The position numbers and the translations under genes were made by a program. 64,000 nucleotides of DNA from Rhodobacter sp. (GTDB lineage Bacteria > Pseudomonadota > Alphaproteobacteria > Rhodobacterales > Rhodobacteraceae): the NCBI GenBank assembly GCA_030065095.1, contig JASJDP010000016.1, positions 186,001 through 250,000 of the forward strand. Reading direction: 5' to 3'. Below the pieces are notes generated by a model. That model had not been told where the DNA came from. It saw nothing but the letters and a program-made list of their open reading frames with translations, and made no database searches. Positions 8,192-17,144 of this stretch are shown here, one piece after another. Within the stretch, counting starts at the first letter, position 1; each line of letters opens with the position of its first letter.

Positions 8192-9949
8192 TCAACGCGC
8201 GAGGACCTGCGTCAACACGCGCCGCAACTCACCCGCCGGATCGTCCGCCATCTTGTCCGCGCGCCAGGCGACATGGTGATCCGGACGCACCAGAAGGCAG
8301 CCGGTATCGGTGATCTCCGAGGCCCGTGCCCAGTCGCCGACATGGTCCACATAGGCTTGCCGCGGACCGATCACATGGGCGGCGATCCCCAGCCCAAATT
8401 CCATACCCACGGCGCCGGCAGCCTCTACCCAAGCCTCGCCCCCGATGCCGGTAAAAACCGTGAAGGCGCCATGGCCGCACAGATCGAGGCTCGAGACCTG
8501 CTCGCCGGAATCGTGGTCAAAGACCCAGACATGCGGCAGCCGCGCGCCGGGCCATGTGGTCGGCTGATAGTGCAATTCCGCGTCCCGCTGAAACGCCGGC
8601 TCGGCCTGACCGTCGGTGACCGTGGCGCCGGATTTGTAGCGCTGGTTCATCTCGACCCCGTGGGCGTCGAATTCGTACTTCTTGAAGGCGATGGCCTCGC
8701 GGATCGCGGCACGCTGCGCCTCCGCCTCGGGCGTGGCATCCGTGCGGGCCGCCATGCCGGCCCTGATCTTCTCGATATCCGTGCCGCCGGTCATGCCAAG
8801 GGCCTGGAAAATCGGGCCGAATTCCTCGATCGACTGGTTCGCGCGGGTCACGATCTGCTTGGCGATCGGCGCGCGTTCCTCCGAATAGCTGTCGAGCAGG
8901 CCCGCGCCGGCCTGGCCCCTGACGACGGCGGCCAGTTTCCACGCCAGGTTAAAGGCATCCTGAATCGAGGTGTTCGACCCCAGGCCATTTGAAGGCGGGT
9001 GCCGGTGCGCCGCGTCGCCCATGATGAACACGCGGTCCTTCTGCATGTGCGTTGCGTATTTGTTGTTGACCGTCCAAGTGTTGGCCGACAGCAGTTCGAT
9101 CTCGAGCTCCGGGTCGCCCACCAGCTGCCGTGCAACGCCGGTCGCGAACGCCTCGGTCACCTCGGGTTCGGGTTGGTTGATGTCGTAGCCCCAGACGATC
9201 AGCCACTCGTTCCACGGCCGCACCATCCGTACCAGCCCCATGCCGATGCCGCCCACATCCGCGCCCGGCTGCATGATCCAGTAGAGCACCGAGGGCCGGT
9301 GTGCGACGTATTTCGAGAGATCCGCGCGGAACAGGATATTCATCGATCCGCCGACCCCCATCTGCCCGTCGAACGGCAGATCGCAATGCTCGGCCACCAG
9401 GGAATTGCCGCCATCGGCCCCGACGAGGTATTTCGACCGGATGTCGTATTCGCGGCCAGACAACCGGTCGTGCACGGTCGTCGTGACCCCGTCGGCGTCC
9501 TGTTCGTGACGAAGGTACTCGGTCGACATGCGCGCCTGGGTGCCACGGCGGCAGGCCGCCCCGAACAGGATCGGTTCCATGAAGGTCTGCGGCAGGTCGA
9601 TCATGTGACAGGGCGAGGCGAGCTGGTGCGCGGCCCGGCTAAGCGGGTGCTTTCCCCAGGATTTCATCCGGCCGATTTCCTCGCCCGCAAGGCTCTCGCA
9701 AAAGATGTTCTCGCCCATGAGATCCTGATGGGTGCCATGCAGATAGGCCTCGGCCTCCACCTCGGGCCCGAGGTCGCGCAGCACCTCCATGCAGCGCTGA
9801 TTGGTGATATGCGCACGCGGCGTGTTCGCCAGCCAGCGATAGCGGTTCACCACCACGTTCTCGACGCCGTAACTCGACAGCAGTGCCGCCGTCGCCGACC
9901 CCGCCGGCCCCGTTCCGATGATCAATACGTCCGTGTTGAATTCAGCCAT
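8192..9949 (-). CDS. FAD-dependent aromatic hydroxylase, TfdB-like (phenol/chlorophenol monooxygenase type)
   Basis: Class A flavoprotein monooxygenase, 585 residues, close to 2,4-dichlorophenol 6-monooxygenase in length and motifs. FAD-binding GTGPAG is at 12-17, the DG motif VGADGG near 181, and the GD motif GDAAHRHPPSNGLGSN near 320, the last being a hallmark of the TfdB branch. It would hydroxylate a phenolic ring with NAD(P)H and O2. The ATG at 9949 has a GGGGGGAG ribosome binding site. It ends 24 bases from the convergent IclR gene. The location next to a cyclase/SDR/importer operon supports a role in the same aromatic degradation, but true substrate and even co-regulation are inference. 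Confidence 0.85.
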   Translation of the reverse strand: MAEFNTDVLIIGTGPAGSATAALLSSYGVENVVVNRYRWLANTPRAHITNQRCMEVLRDLGPEVEAEAYLHGTHQDLMGENIFCESLAGEEIGRMKSWGKHPLSRAAHQLASPCHMIDLPQTFMEPILFGAACRRGTQARMSTEYLRHEQDADGVTTTVHDRLSGREYDIRSKYLVGADGGNSLVAEHCDLPFDGQMGVGGSMNILFRADLSKYVAHRPSVLYWIMQPGADVGGIGMGLVRMVRPWNEWLIVWGYDINQPEPEVTEAFATGVARQLVGDPELEIELLSANTWTVNNKYATHMQKDRVFIMGDAAHRHPPSNGLGSNTSIQDAFNLAWKLAAVVRGQAGAGLLDSYSEERAPIAKQIVTRANQSIEEFGPIFQALGMTGGTDIEKIRAGMAARTDATPEAEAQRAAIREAIAFKKYEFDAHGVEMNQRYKSGATVTDGQAEPAFQRDAELHYQPTTWPGARLPHVWVFDHDSGEQVSSLDLCGHGAFTVFTGIGGEAWVEAAGAVGMEFGLGIAAHVIGPRQAYVDHVGDWARASEITDTGCLLVRPDHHVAWRADKMADDPAGELRRVLTQVLAR

Positions 9950-10046
9950 AGTCTCCCCCCATTTCGCCAGTATGACGCCAATTCCGAACCAGGCGCCAAA
10001 GCTTCAATCCCCAGGAAATCGCGCTCGCCACGACCGCTATCATCAT
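9942..10046 (-). CDS. Possible 34-residue membrane peptide upstream of the flavin hydroxylase
   Basis: A short frame starting with MMIAVVASAISWGLKLW, i.e. one hydrophobic segment followed by a basic tail (RLVRNWRH). Its stop lies inside the start of the TfdB-like gene (8-base overlap), the arrangement of a coupled leader or small membrane protein. The ribosome binding site is weak and the frame is open further upstream to a GTG at 10151. I cannot recognise it and it may be fortuitous. Confidence 0.25.
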   Translation of the reverse strand: MMIAVVASAISWGLKLWRLVRNWRHTGEMGGDYG

Positions 10047-10316
10047 CTTCAGCCACCACCAACCGCTTGAGGGTGTCCAGCGGAAAAATGCACGGATTCG
10101 ACTGTTGGGTTGCTTGTGGAGGTTCGGATGCTTGTCATCTTCACAGCGCACTCAGAACCACCACCAGGATCCTGCCCGAGTCCGGAACGTTGGCGATCAA
10201 GGCAAGAGATCGAGACCGGCGAACGGCGCCCATGCTCAAGTGCAGACATGGCGCTGTGGCAGCGCCCGATCGCAAACACAACCTAGACATTTAGGAATGT
10301 TGGGGATGCTTCACAT

Positions 10317-10331
10317 GTTCTCTATTTGTTC
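10317..10331 (+). promoter_or_regulatory. LexA (SOS) box, alphaproteobacterial type
   Basis: Exact GTTC-N7-GTTC sequence, the operator consensus known for LexA in Rhodobacter and other Alphaproteobacteria. It ends 6 bases before the ATG of the small gene at 10337, so it would cover the promoter or translation start region and place both downstream small genes under SOS control. Confidence 0.65.
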
Positions 10332-10336
10332 ACGTC

Positions 10337-10636
10337 ATGGACCTGTTTTCACCATCCGGCGGACGAAGCGAGGTTACCCGATTGGCCAAGCCCGCCCGCG
10401 CGGTCCCGGCGCGGATCGGCGATATGGGCGTGAGTTTCGTCGTGTTGCTCTGCTGGGATTGTGGTCGCAGCGGAGCGTACCGGCGCAGCAACCTGGCGCG
10501 GCGGTTCGGGGCGACGGCACCGCTCTACCGGTCGCTGCAATCGCTTGCATCCGCACGATGCGGCAAAGGTCGAGGCGAGGGCTGTGCCGTCAAGTTCTAC
10601 CACACCGGCGGACAATTCCATTCTAGAGGCAAATGA
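10337..10636 (+). CDS. Small CxxC-containing protein of unknown function (predicted SOS gene)
   Basis: A 99-residue protein. From about residue 37 it reads LLCWDCGRSGAYRRSNLARRFG, then ends with a second Cys pair (ARCGKGRGEGCAVKF), so four cysteines could form a small zinc ribbon. I have seen this general pattern (a Cys pair, a basic helix with RR..LARRFG, then a Cys pair before a C-terminal VKF) in short uncharacterised proteins of Rhizobiales and Rhodobacterales, but I cannot name a function. Its ATG directly follows a LexA box, and its stop overlaps the next gene's start (ATGA). A start at Met30 (MGVSFVVLLC) is an alternative. Confidence 0.6.
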   Translation: MDLFSPSGGRSEVTRLAKPARAVPARIGDMGVSFVVLLCWDCGRSGAYRRSNLARRFGATAPLYRSLQSLASARCGKGRGEGCAVKFYHTGGQFHSRGK

Positions 10637-10902
10637 GAACGCGCAGCCGCAGCGACGGTAAACGGGTGGCAGAGCGGACCTTTCCGATCCGGCTCCGCAT
10701 CGATGTACCGGAACGCGGGTTCGGCCGAACCTTCGAGCAAATGTATGACTGGCTCGATGCGCATGCCGGGCGAGAGGGATACGCGTGGTGTGGCGATACG
10801 CTCCCGGGGCATTCGGCGGTTGCCGTCTACCTGCGCAATCCTGAATTGGTGATTCCGTTTGTGGCGGCGTTCAATCTGACGCTCACCCGATACGATGAGT
10901 AG
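10633..10902 (+). CDS. Conserved-looking small protein of unknown function (predicted SOS gene)
   Basis: An 89-residue protein without recognisable domain. It reads as a small alpha/beta protein: a strand-like segment (FPIRLRIDVPERGFG), a helix (EQMYDWLDAHAG), then strands ending VAVYLRNPELVIPFVAAFNL. Start ATG overlaps the preceding stop (ATGA), so it is translationally coupled to the CxxC protein and would share its LexA-controlled expression. Short proteins with this FPIRxxxxVPxxGFG start are, as I recall, found paired with the Cys-rich partner in other Alphaproteobacteria; that memory needs checking. Confidence 0.55.
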   Translation: MRTRSRSDGKRVAERTFPIRLRIDVPERGFGRTFEQMYDWLDAHAGREGYAWCGDTLPGHSAVAVYLRNPELVIPFVAAFNLTLTRYDE

Positions 10903-11491
10903 GCGGTATGGTGTCTTTTCCGCTCGCTGAACGTTGCGGTTTGTGCGGGGTAGGCCGACGAGGCATTTTTTGCTCCTCACACGCTACTGCTCGCAGAGAA
11001 GGGGCCCAGTTCATGCCGGCGCCTGGTGTTGGCGACAGTATTTGATCATCCCCCCACTGAAGGGGTCCGCCGCGATTGTCAGGGAAACGGAGGACAACGA
11101 CGACCGCCCCGGATTTTTTTTTGGAGGCCGCTTCATAACCCCGCAGCCAAGTGGCCAGCGTTGCAGAGGGAGTTCGATTTTCAGTTGCTGGTTTCGCGAT
11201 ATGCCGAAAGCCGGGAAGACTTGTTCGGTCGTCTGTTATCTGGCTTTGGCGGGCATTCCCGCGCTCCGAGATGCGGGCGTTAGGGTCGTCCCGATAAACA
11301 GCAGTGACCTGTCTTGAGGTCGAGGGGAGGTGACCTCCCCGACTTACGTCGGGCGGCATCGCACCATTCGGCCTTGAGCGTGTATTCGGTTGATTGACGC
11401 ACCTCTCGGCCATTCGGGGGTCGACACCCGACCATGGCACGTTGGCCTGGAACGGCGGCCCCACAAGCCGATGCCTGCCGGCATTCATGTC
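10903..11491. other. 589-base region without a recognisable gene
   Basis: Several overlapping frames are open on both strands but none looks like a protein: codon usage is off, there are runs such as a T-tract near 11110-11120, and no frame has a good ribosome binding site. Two adjacent hairpins lie at 11324-11340 (7-bp GGGGAGG stem, loop TGA) and 11338-11353 (CCCGAC/GTCGGG). It may be decayed coding DNA. Confidence 0.5.
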
Positions 11492-12412
11492 TCAGGCGGA
11501 CGTCGGCCGACTGGCTGTCTCGGACAGTGTTTCCTGAAGGGCGGACAGGTTGACACGCGCGTCTCTGCTCGGGGGCAAGCCGAACTTGCGGCTGTAGTCT
11601 CGGCTGAAATGCGTAGCGCTTTCATATCCCACGGCGTGGGCGGTCTCGGACACCGTCTGGCCCTGTTCCACCAGCAATGCGCGTGCCTCGATCAAACGAA
11701 GGTCCTTTTGATACTGCAGCGGCGTCGTCCCCGTGACCGACTTGAAATGCTCGTGAAAGGACGACGCGCTCATACCCGCGGTTTTGGCAAGCTCCGGAAC
11801 ACTGAGCGGCGACCGGAAATCGGCGCGGACCGTTTGGATGGCCTTTGCGATCCGGCTGGCGTGGCTGTCTGCGACCAGCAGGCGGCGCAGCATGCGTCCT
11901 ATCGGAGAGGTCAGAAGCCGGTAATGGATTTCCCGCAGGGTGGACGGGCCCAGCACCTTCGCGTCCATAGGGCTGTCCATCAACTCGAAATACCGGGTCA
12001 GCGGAGCAAGCCAGGCCGGATCGGCGGGCCGGGCCGACAGGGGTTCGGCTTCGGAGGCGGAGGCGGGCGCGTCGGCAACCTGGCCGTAAAGGCTGCGGGC
12101 AAGACCGAGATCCAGCGACAGGATCACCGCGATATAGGGTTCTTCAGCGCTCGCGTCGGTGATCCGGGACAGGACGGGCAGGTCGTGGCTGACCAGCAGC
12201 GCATCGCCGGGCCGAAGCTGTACCCGCCGATCGCCGATGCCTGTAACTTTGCTTCCTTGCAGGATCAGGCATATGACGGGCTCGTAGACCATGGCTTCGA
12301 TATCGCTAACCGCGTATCTTCGATAGACGGACAAGTGCGGCAATCGCTGAGTATCTGCCATTGTGTCAGCGTTGTAGCGGGTTGCCATGTCGATGAGATG
12401 TGAAAGGTCCAT
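11492..12412 (-). CDS. AraC-family transcriptional regulator (AraC_N type)
   Basis: A 306-residue regulator. The N-terminal cupin-like AraC_N domain spans about 20-180 (VYEPVICLILQGSKVTGIGD is its hallmark), and the C-terminal double helix-turn-helix spans about 200-300, with LSVPELAKTAGMSASSFHEHF and the second-helix HFSRDYSRKFGLPP. The ATG at 12412 is chosen because AAGGAG lies five bases upstream; the longer frame to 12577 runs into the divergent promoter. It faces an SDR gene across 154 bases, a common pairing in which the AraC protein activates the oxidoreductase gene. Confidence 0.88.
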   Translation of the reverse strand: MDLSHLIDMATRYNADTMADTQRLPHLSVYRRYAVSDIEAMVYEPVICLILQGSKVTGIGDRRVQLRPGDALLVSHDLPVLSRITDASAEEPYIAVILSLDLGLARSLYGQVADAPASASEAEPLSARPADPAWLAPLTRYFELMDSPMDAKVLGPSTLREIHYRLLTSPIGRMLRRLLVADSHASRIAKAIQTVRADFRSPLSVPELAKTAGMSASSFHEHFKSVTGTTPLQYQKDLRLIEARALLVEQGQTVSETAHAVGYESATHFSRDYSRKFGLPPSRDARVNLSALQETLSETASRPTSA

Positions 12413-12566
12413 GGATACTCCTTGATGCCATGTTCTATCAGTGACCTGCGTCTGGCACAGCGCATAATTCAGGACTTCGGAGAAATTGATAGATATTGTG
12501 GAGGATGAGGCAGGCAGGAATGGACCGTCAGAGCTAACTCTGTATGCAGCAGCAAAGGAGTCCCCG

Positions 12567-13475
12567 ATGTCATCCATTCAAACTCAGTTCCTCGACCTGA
12601 CGGCGCATCACGACCGCTATGCAGCAATCGACCCGCGTGCAGCCATGAAGGGGAGTGCTGCCGGCAAGACCGTATTCATCGCCGGGGCCTCGCGCGGGAT
12701 CGGCCAGGCCACCGCCGTCGCCTTTGCCGAGGCCGGGGCCAAGGCGATCTACCTCACCGCGCGGACAGAGGCGGCCCTGAAGGAGACGCAGGCACTGGCC
12801 ACGACGGCCAATCCGGACACGCAGTGCAGCTATTCGGTCTGCGATGTCACCGATGCGGCAGAGATCGAGGCCGCGGTCGCGGATTGCGTTGCGCAGTTCG
12901 GCGGCATCGACGTGGCCGATGCGAATGCCGGCTACCTTGGGCCTTGGGTGAAGATCGGCGACAGCGATCCCGAAGGCTGGTGGCGAAACTGGCAGGTGAA
13001 CGTGCAGGGCAGCTATCACGTCATTCGCTTCACTCTGCCCCACCTGATCGAAAGCGCGAGGATCCGCGCCGCGGAGGGACGCAGCGGCGGTCACCTCATC
13101 CTGCTGTCGTCCATCGGCGCGCAGCTGGTGATGCCCGGAGCCTCCGACTACCAGACTGCGAAACATGCGATCAATCGCCTGTGCGAATTCGTGCAGAGCG
13201 ATCACGGCGAAGACGGCATAAAGTGCTTTGCCATGCATCCTGGCGGCGTGGCGACCGAGCTTGGGCGGAACATGCCGGATCACATGCACGAATACCTCGT
13301 CGACACCCCGGATCTGGCGGCCAGTTTTGCCGTCTGGCTATCCTCGGGTCAGGCAGACTGGGCCAAAGGCCGGTATCTGAGTGCCAATTGGGATATCACC
13401 GAACTCGCCGCTCTGGAGGAGCAAATCCTCCGCGACGATCTTTTGGTGAATCGCCTGCGCACTGGGGCTTTTTGA
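12567..13475 (+). CDS. SDR-family oxidoreductase next to AraC regulator
   Basis: A 302-residue short-chain dehydrogenase. The cofactor motif GASRGIG is near residue 37, NAG in DANAGYLGPW, catalytic Ser in LLSSIGAQ and YxxxK in DYQTAKHA. The C-terminal part (GRYLSANWDITEL) resembles fungal-type SDRs with a longer tail. An AAAGGAG ribosome binding site sits 6 bases before the ATG at 12567. Monocistronic, divergent from the AraC gene and ending about 180 bases from the convergent sugar kinase. Substrate unknown. Confidence 0.85.
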   Translation: MSSIQTQFLDLTAHHDRYAAIDPRAAMKGSAAGKTVFIAGASRGIGQATAVAFAEAGAKAIYLTARTEAALKETQALATTANPDTQCSYSVCDVTDAAEIEAAVADCVAQFGGIDVADANAGYLGPWVKIGDSDPEGWWRNWQVNVQGSYHVIRFTLPHLIESARIRAAEGRSGGHLILLSSIGAQLVMPGASDYQTAKHAINRLCEFVQSDHGEDGIKCFAMHPGGVATELGRNMPDHMHEYLVDTPDLAASFAVWLSSGQADWAKGRYLSANWDITELAALEEQILRDDLLVNRLRTGAF

Positions 13476-13547
13476 CATTCATCCTGACCCGAGGAGACCG
13501 GCACAAAGGTCGATAAGCGCAGCACGGGATGTGTCAGGTATTGTCGG

Positions 13548-13565
13548 GCCGCATCGCTATGCGGC
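13548..13565. terminator. Hairpin between convergent SDR and kinase genes
   Basis: Perfect 7-bp stem GCCGCAT/ATGCGGC with a CGCT loop in the 180-base gap between two convergent genes. There is no T-tract, so it is only terminator-like; position and symmetry suggest a bidirectional transcript end. Confidence 0.4.
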
Positions 13566-13655
13566 GGATTTCCCAGGGGTTCGCCGGCGCTTTCCCCGCC
13601 CGGAGGTCCATGTCGGTTATGCCGACATCGAGACCTGTGATTTCCCCAGCGCCGG

Positions 13656-14294
13656 TCAATCCCGATATCGGATCACGAAATCGGCGGTCGCGCCGTGCTC
13701 TCGGACAAGCCTGCCGTTCGGAAGATCGTTCTCTTCCACCTTGTCCGCGATCTCGGCCGCGCTCAGCTGAAAGCCCTTCCAGCGAGCGCCGAGCCTGTCG
13801 CGAAGCACTTCTTCGGGCACGTCCAGCGTCACGGTGACGTCGAAAAACGCCCGCAGGGCCGTCCATGGCGGCCTGTCAAGCAACAGATAGTTGCCTTCCG
13901 CCACAAGGATGCGGACCGAGCGGTCGATCAGCCGCGCTCCGGCGCGGGCGATCTCGATCTCGCGGTCGAAGACCGGCACCGCCACGTTGTCTTCCTCGTT
14001 CGCGCGAAGCCGGGCCAGCGTGGACGCAAGCCCGCCCACATCGAAAGTGTCGGGTGCCCCTTTGCGCGGCCGCAGTCCGGCAGGCACAAGATAGAGGTCG
14101 TCGTAGTGGAACCCGTCCATGGGAAAGACCTCGGCGGTTCCGGGTTCTGCCGCGTTCAGGCGGGCGACCAGGGCTTCGGCCAGTGTCGATTTCCCCGATC
14201 CCGGCGCGCCGGCCACGGCGCAAATGATGCGCCGCGCGGGGTCGAACCCAAGCAAATGATCGGCCAGGGCCTCTTCGGAAATTTCCCGGCTCAT
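13656..14294 (-). CDS. P-loop sugar/nucleoside kinase (FrcK/uridine-kinase-like)
   Basis: A 212-residue kinase with Walker A GAPGSGKST near residue 29 and the FPMDGFHYDD motif typical of the pantothenate kinase/uridine kinase/phosphoribulokinase fold, plus ILVAEGNYLLLD as the Walker-B strand. Proteins of this type end sugar ABC operons such as the frcBCAK fructose system, where the kinase partner is found but its substrate is not firmly known. Its ATG overlaps the stop of the epimerase gene (ATGA). Likely job: phosphorylation of the sugar produced by the neighbouring epimerase. Confidence 0.82.
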   Translation of the reverse strand: MSREISEEALADHLLGFDPARRIICAVAGAPGSGKSTLAEALVARLNAAEPGTAEVFPMDGFHYDDLYLVPAGLRPRKGAPDTFDVGGLASTLARLRANEEDNVAVPVFDREIEIARAGARLIDRSVRILVAEGNYLLLDRPPWTALRAFFDVTVTLDVPEEVLRDRLGARWKGFQLSAAEIADKVEENDLPNGRLVREHGATADFVIRYRD

Positions 14295-15145
14295 ATCAAA
14301 CGGTACTGCGCGGCTTTGTTGCGCAGAAAGGGCAGGCCCTTGTCCATCACCTCTTCGAAAGACTCGGCGACCGGACGCCAGATGGCCAGGCCATAGCCCA
14401 CCTGCGGCGGCATGTTGATGAAGCTTTCCATGGCCAGCCCGCCCTTGAACCCGATGGCCGCAAGCGTGGCATAGATCTCGTCCCAGTCACAGGTGCCTTC
14501 GCCGGGCGTTCCCCGGTCGCTTTCGGACAGGTGGATATACCTCAGGTGCTCGCGCGCATCGAGGATCCCGTTGCCCGCGCCCTTCTCCTCGATGTTCATG
14601 TGGTAGGTGTCGAGATGAATGAATATATTGTCAGCCCCGACCTTCTCGATCATCTCCCTGGCCTGCCAGCCGGTGTTGATCAGATGGTTCTCGTAGCGGT
14701 TCACGGGTTCGATCCCGAAGTCGATGCCAAGGCTTTTGGCGTGCTTTGCCGCCGCCTCCAGCGCGCGGGCGATGTTGTCGTATTCCGACTGGGTTGGCGG
14801 CACGCCCGTGCGTTCGCCGATCCCGCCATAGGTCACACCCGACAGGGCCTCGGCCCCCATCTTCTTGGTCATGTTCATGGCGTCGACCAGATGCTCGATG
14901 GCGCCGTCGGGGTTGACCGAGGCCCAGCTCTCCTGCGGAAGACCCAGCGAGCAGACGGCGCGCATGTCGTGCTTGGCCAGAAGGTCGCGCGTGTGCTCCG
15001 CGTCGACGATGCTGGTGTCCAGAAGCGCGACTTCGATGAAATCCATCTTGTAGGCCGCGGCAGCCGGAATCGTTCGCTCTGCACCTGCGCGGTCCCAATG
15101 CATGGTCCACATGCTTGTATGTACTCCGAACCCTTCCATCGTCAT
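14291..15145 (-). CDS. Sugar isomerase/epimerase TIM-barrel protein (ketose 3-epimerase-like)
   Basis: A 284-residue xylose-isomerase-like TIM barrel. Metal-ligand positions can be seen: Glu in GIEPVNRYENH, Asp in IHLDTYHMNIEE, His in RYIHLSESDRG and the C-terminal Glu in LAMESF. The pattern EPVNRYE...LDTYHMNIEE is what I know from D-tagatose/D-allulose 3-epimerases. The start at 15145 (MTMEGFG) follows AAAAGGAAC; an ATG two codons later is an alternative. It would interconvert C3 epimers of a ketose imported by the adjoining transporter, ahead of the kinase. Confidence 0.85.
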   Translation of the reverse strand: MTMEGFGVHTSMWTMHWDRAGAERTIPAAAAYKMDFIEVALLDTSIVDAEHTRDLLAKHDMRAVCSLGLPQESWASVNPDGAIEHLVDAMNMTKKMGAEALSGVTYGGIGERTGVPPTQSEYDNIARALEAAAKHAKSLGIDFGIEPVNRYENHLINTGWQAREMIEKVGADNIFIHLDTYHMNIEEKGAGNGILDAREHLRYIHLSESDRGTPGEGTCDWDEIYATLAAIGFKGGLAMESFINMPPQVGYGLAIWRPVAESFEEVMDKGLPFLRNKAAQYRLI

Positions 15146-16134
15146 GTTCCTTTTCGTTGTCTGTCGCGCCATCGCATCCCGACCCATCTGAGCGCCATGA
15201 CGGCGATCAGAAACAGGCCCCAGACGGCGGTTGAAAGATGCTGGTTGGCGCCGATCAGATTCAGACCTGATGAAAGTGCTTGCAGGATCATCAGGGCAAT
15301 GGCCACCGGCAGAACACGCCCGAAGCCGCCGAAGGGATCGATGCCGCCCAGAAAGCAGGCCAGAACCGTGACCAGCAAAAGCGCCTCGCCATGGCCGACG
15401 CGAACCGAATTGAAGCGCGCGGCCATGACGAGTCCCGCGACTGCGCAGATCACGCCCGAGATGGCATAGATCAGGACCAGCGTCCTGCGTGTGGGGATGC
15501 CGGAGTATTCCGAAGCCTGGATGTTCGATCCGACCATGTAGACCGAGAACCCGTGCCGCGAGCGCTTTAGCATGATGTGCCACAGGATGGCGGCCAGGAT
15601 GAAAACGACCATCGGGACCGGAACGCCGATCAGGCTGCCATGACCGAGAACGTTCATGAATTCCGGAAAGCCCGAGATGTCGCCACCCCGGGTCAGGAAT
15701 TCTCCCAGGCCGCGCAGAAAGATCATCATCGCAAGCGAGACCAGGATCGGATGTGCGCCGACATAGGCCACGACCGCGCCCATGGCGGCCCCGGACGCGG
15801 CGCCTGCCAGCACGGCCAGCGCCGTTCCCAGGACAAAGGCGCCGATACTGGCGTCCGGCCCGCCGAACTGGATCAACACCCAGGCCAGCGCCAGCCCCGA
15901 GATATTGGCCTGGTAGATGATGGCCAGGTTCAGCCCGCCCGACAGGATCGGCACCAGCATGGCCAGTGTCAGCAATCCCAGCACAGGCATCTGAAACGCC
16001 ATCGACCGCAGATTCGCGCCTGTCAGGAACAGCGGCGTGGCCAGCGAGAAGGCCAGAAAGACCACTCCGAGAAAGCCCAGGAGCGGCAAGGTCTCGGCGC
16101 CAAGCGCGGCAGGGATGCGGTCCCGCAGGCTCAT
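15142..16134 (-). CDS. Sugar ABC transporter permease (second)
   Basis: A 330-residue membrane permease of the ribose/xylose (RbsC/FrcC-like, BPD_transp_2) family, with eight to ten hydrophobic segments, the family loop LSGGLNLAI near the N-terminal third, and GSNIQASEYSGIPTRRT, the ATPase-contact loop. It starts with MSLRDRIP at 16134, overlapping the stop of the first permease (ATGA), and its stop overlaps the epimerase start. The two permeases probably form a heterodimer. Confidence 0.9.
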   Translation of the reverse strand: MSLRDRIPAALGAETLPLLGFLGVVFLAFSLATPLFLTGANLRSMAFQMPVLGLLTLAMLVPILSGGLNLAIIYQANISGLALAWVLIQFGGPDASIGAFVLGTALAVLAGAASGAAMGAVVAYVGAHPILVSLAMMIFLRGLGEFLTRGGDISGFPEFMNVLGHGSLIGVPVPMVVFILAAILWHIMLKRSRHGFSVYMVGSNIQASEYSGIPTRRTLVLIYAISGVICAVAGLVMAARFNSVRVGHGEALLLVTVLACFLGGIDPFGGFGRVLPVAIALMILQALSSGLNLIGANQHLSTAVWGLFLIAVMALRWVGMRWRDRQRKGT

Positions 16135-17144
16135 GTCGCGCTTTCGGTCAGCCGGGCTTCGGTTTCGCGCGACCTGGTCCACCGGCGGAAGGACAGGTTC
16201 GAAGACGAAATCGCCACTAGGATCGCCGCCCCGATGATCATTTGGAAGGCGAAGGGCGAAATGCCCAGCAGGTTCAGCCCGTTTTGCGTGATTGCGACGA
16301 ACATCACGCCCAGAATGCAGCCGATCACCGTGCCGCGCCCGCCGCCAAGCCGCGCGCCGCCCAGAACCACGGCGGCCAGCACGTCCAGTTCGCGGCCATA
16401 AAGCGCGTTTGGCACGACTTCCTGTGCGATGTTGACCTGCATCAGCCCGCCGATCCCCGCCATCATCCCGCACCAGCCGAACGCGACGATCTGCATCTGC
16501 CAGAGATTGACCCCGGCGCGCCGGGCACCTTCCGGGTTGTCGCCGAAGGCATAGAGCTGGCGGCCAAGCGTCGTCAGCCGGATCAGGGCCCAGGTCGCCA
16601 GCACGCAGGCAATCATGACGGCCACCGACAGGTTCAGTTCCGACCAGGTGCCGTCCGGCGCCTGACGCTCGAAGATAAAGATGCGGTCGGTCCACCAGTC
16701 GGGCAGGTTATAGATGTTGCGCCCCTTGGTGAAGAACATCAAGAGGCCGAAAAAGGCGTTGAAGGTGGCAATGGTGATGACGATGGAAATCACCCGGAAT
16801 CCATGGATCAGCAGCGCATTGACCAGCCCCAGCCCGATGCCGAGCAGGCCGGCCACGACAAAGCCGATCAGCCAGCTGCCGCCGCCCAAACCGATGAATA
16901 CCTGCGCCGCCACGTATTGCACCACCGACGCCGCCACCGCGAAGGAAATGTCGATGCCGCCCGCGATCAGGACCACCAGCAGGCCCACGGCCCAGATCAG
17001 GTTGACCGCGTTGTTGTTCAAAAGCGAGGTGATGTTGCCCAGCGTCAGAAACGTATCCGTGGTCAGCGACAGCCCCAGGATCATCAACAGCAGAACGGCC
17101 GAAAGTCGCGCTTCCACCGGGTGGGTACGGAAGAACTCATGCAT
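16131..17144 (-). CDS. Sugar ABC transporter permease (first)
   Basis: A 337-residue permease of the same family. It shows LIAGGIDISFAVAASV near residue 60-75 (the usual GGIDLSVG-like motif) and FGDNPEGARRAGVN, the coupling loop. The start ATG at 17144 overlaps the ATPase stop by 8 bases. Compared with typical RbsC proteins it has an inserted polar segment after the fifth membrane segment (DRIFIFERQAPDG), seen in the two-permease sugar systems. Confidence 0.9.
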   Translation of the reverse strand: MHEFFRTHPVEARLSAVLLLMILGLSLTTDTFLTLGNITSLLNNNAVNLIWAVGLLVVLIAGGIDISFAVAASVVQYVAAQVFIGLGGGSWLIGFVVAGLLGIGLGLVNALLIHGFRVISIVITIATFNAFFGLLMFFTKGRNIYNLPDWWTDRIFIFERQAPDGTWSELNLSVAVMIACVLATWALIRLTTLGRQLYAFGDNPEGARRAGVNLWQMQIVAFGWCGMMAGIGGLMQVNIAQEVVPNALYGRELDVLAAVVLGGARLGGGRGTVIGCILGVMFVAITQNGLNLLGISPFAFQMIIGAAILVAISSSNLSFRRWTRSRETEARLTESAT

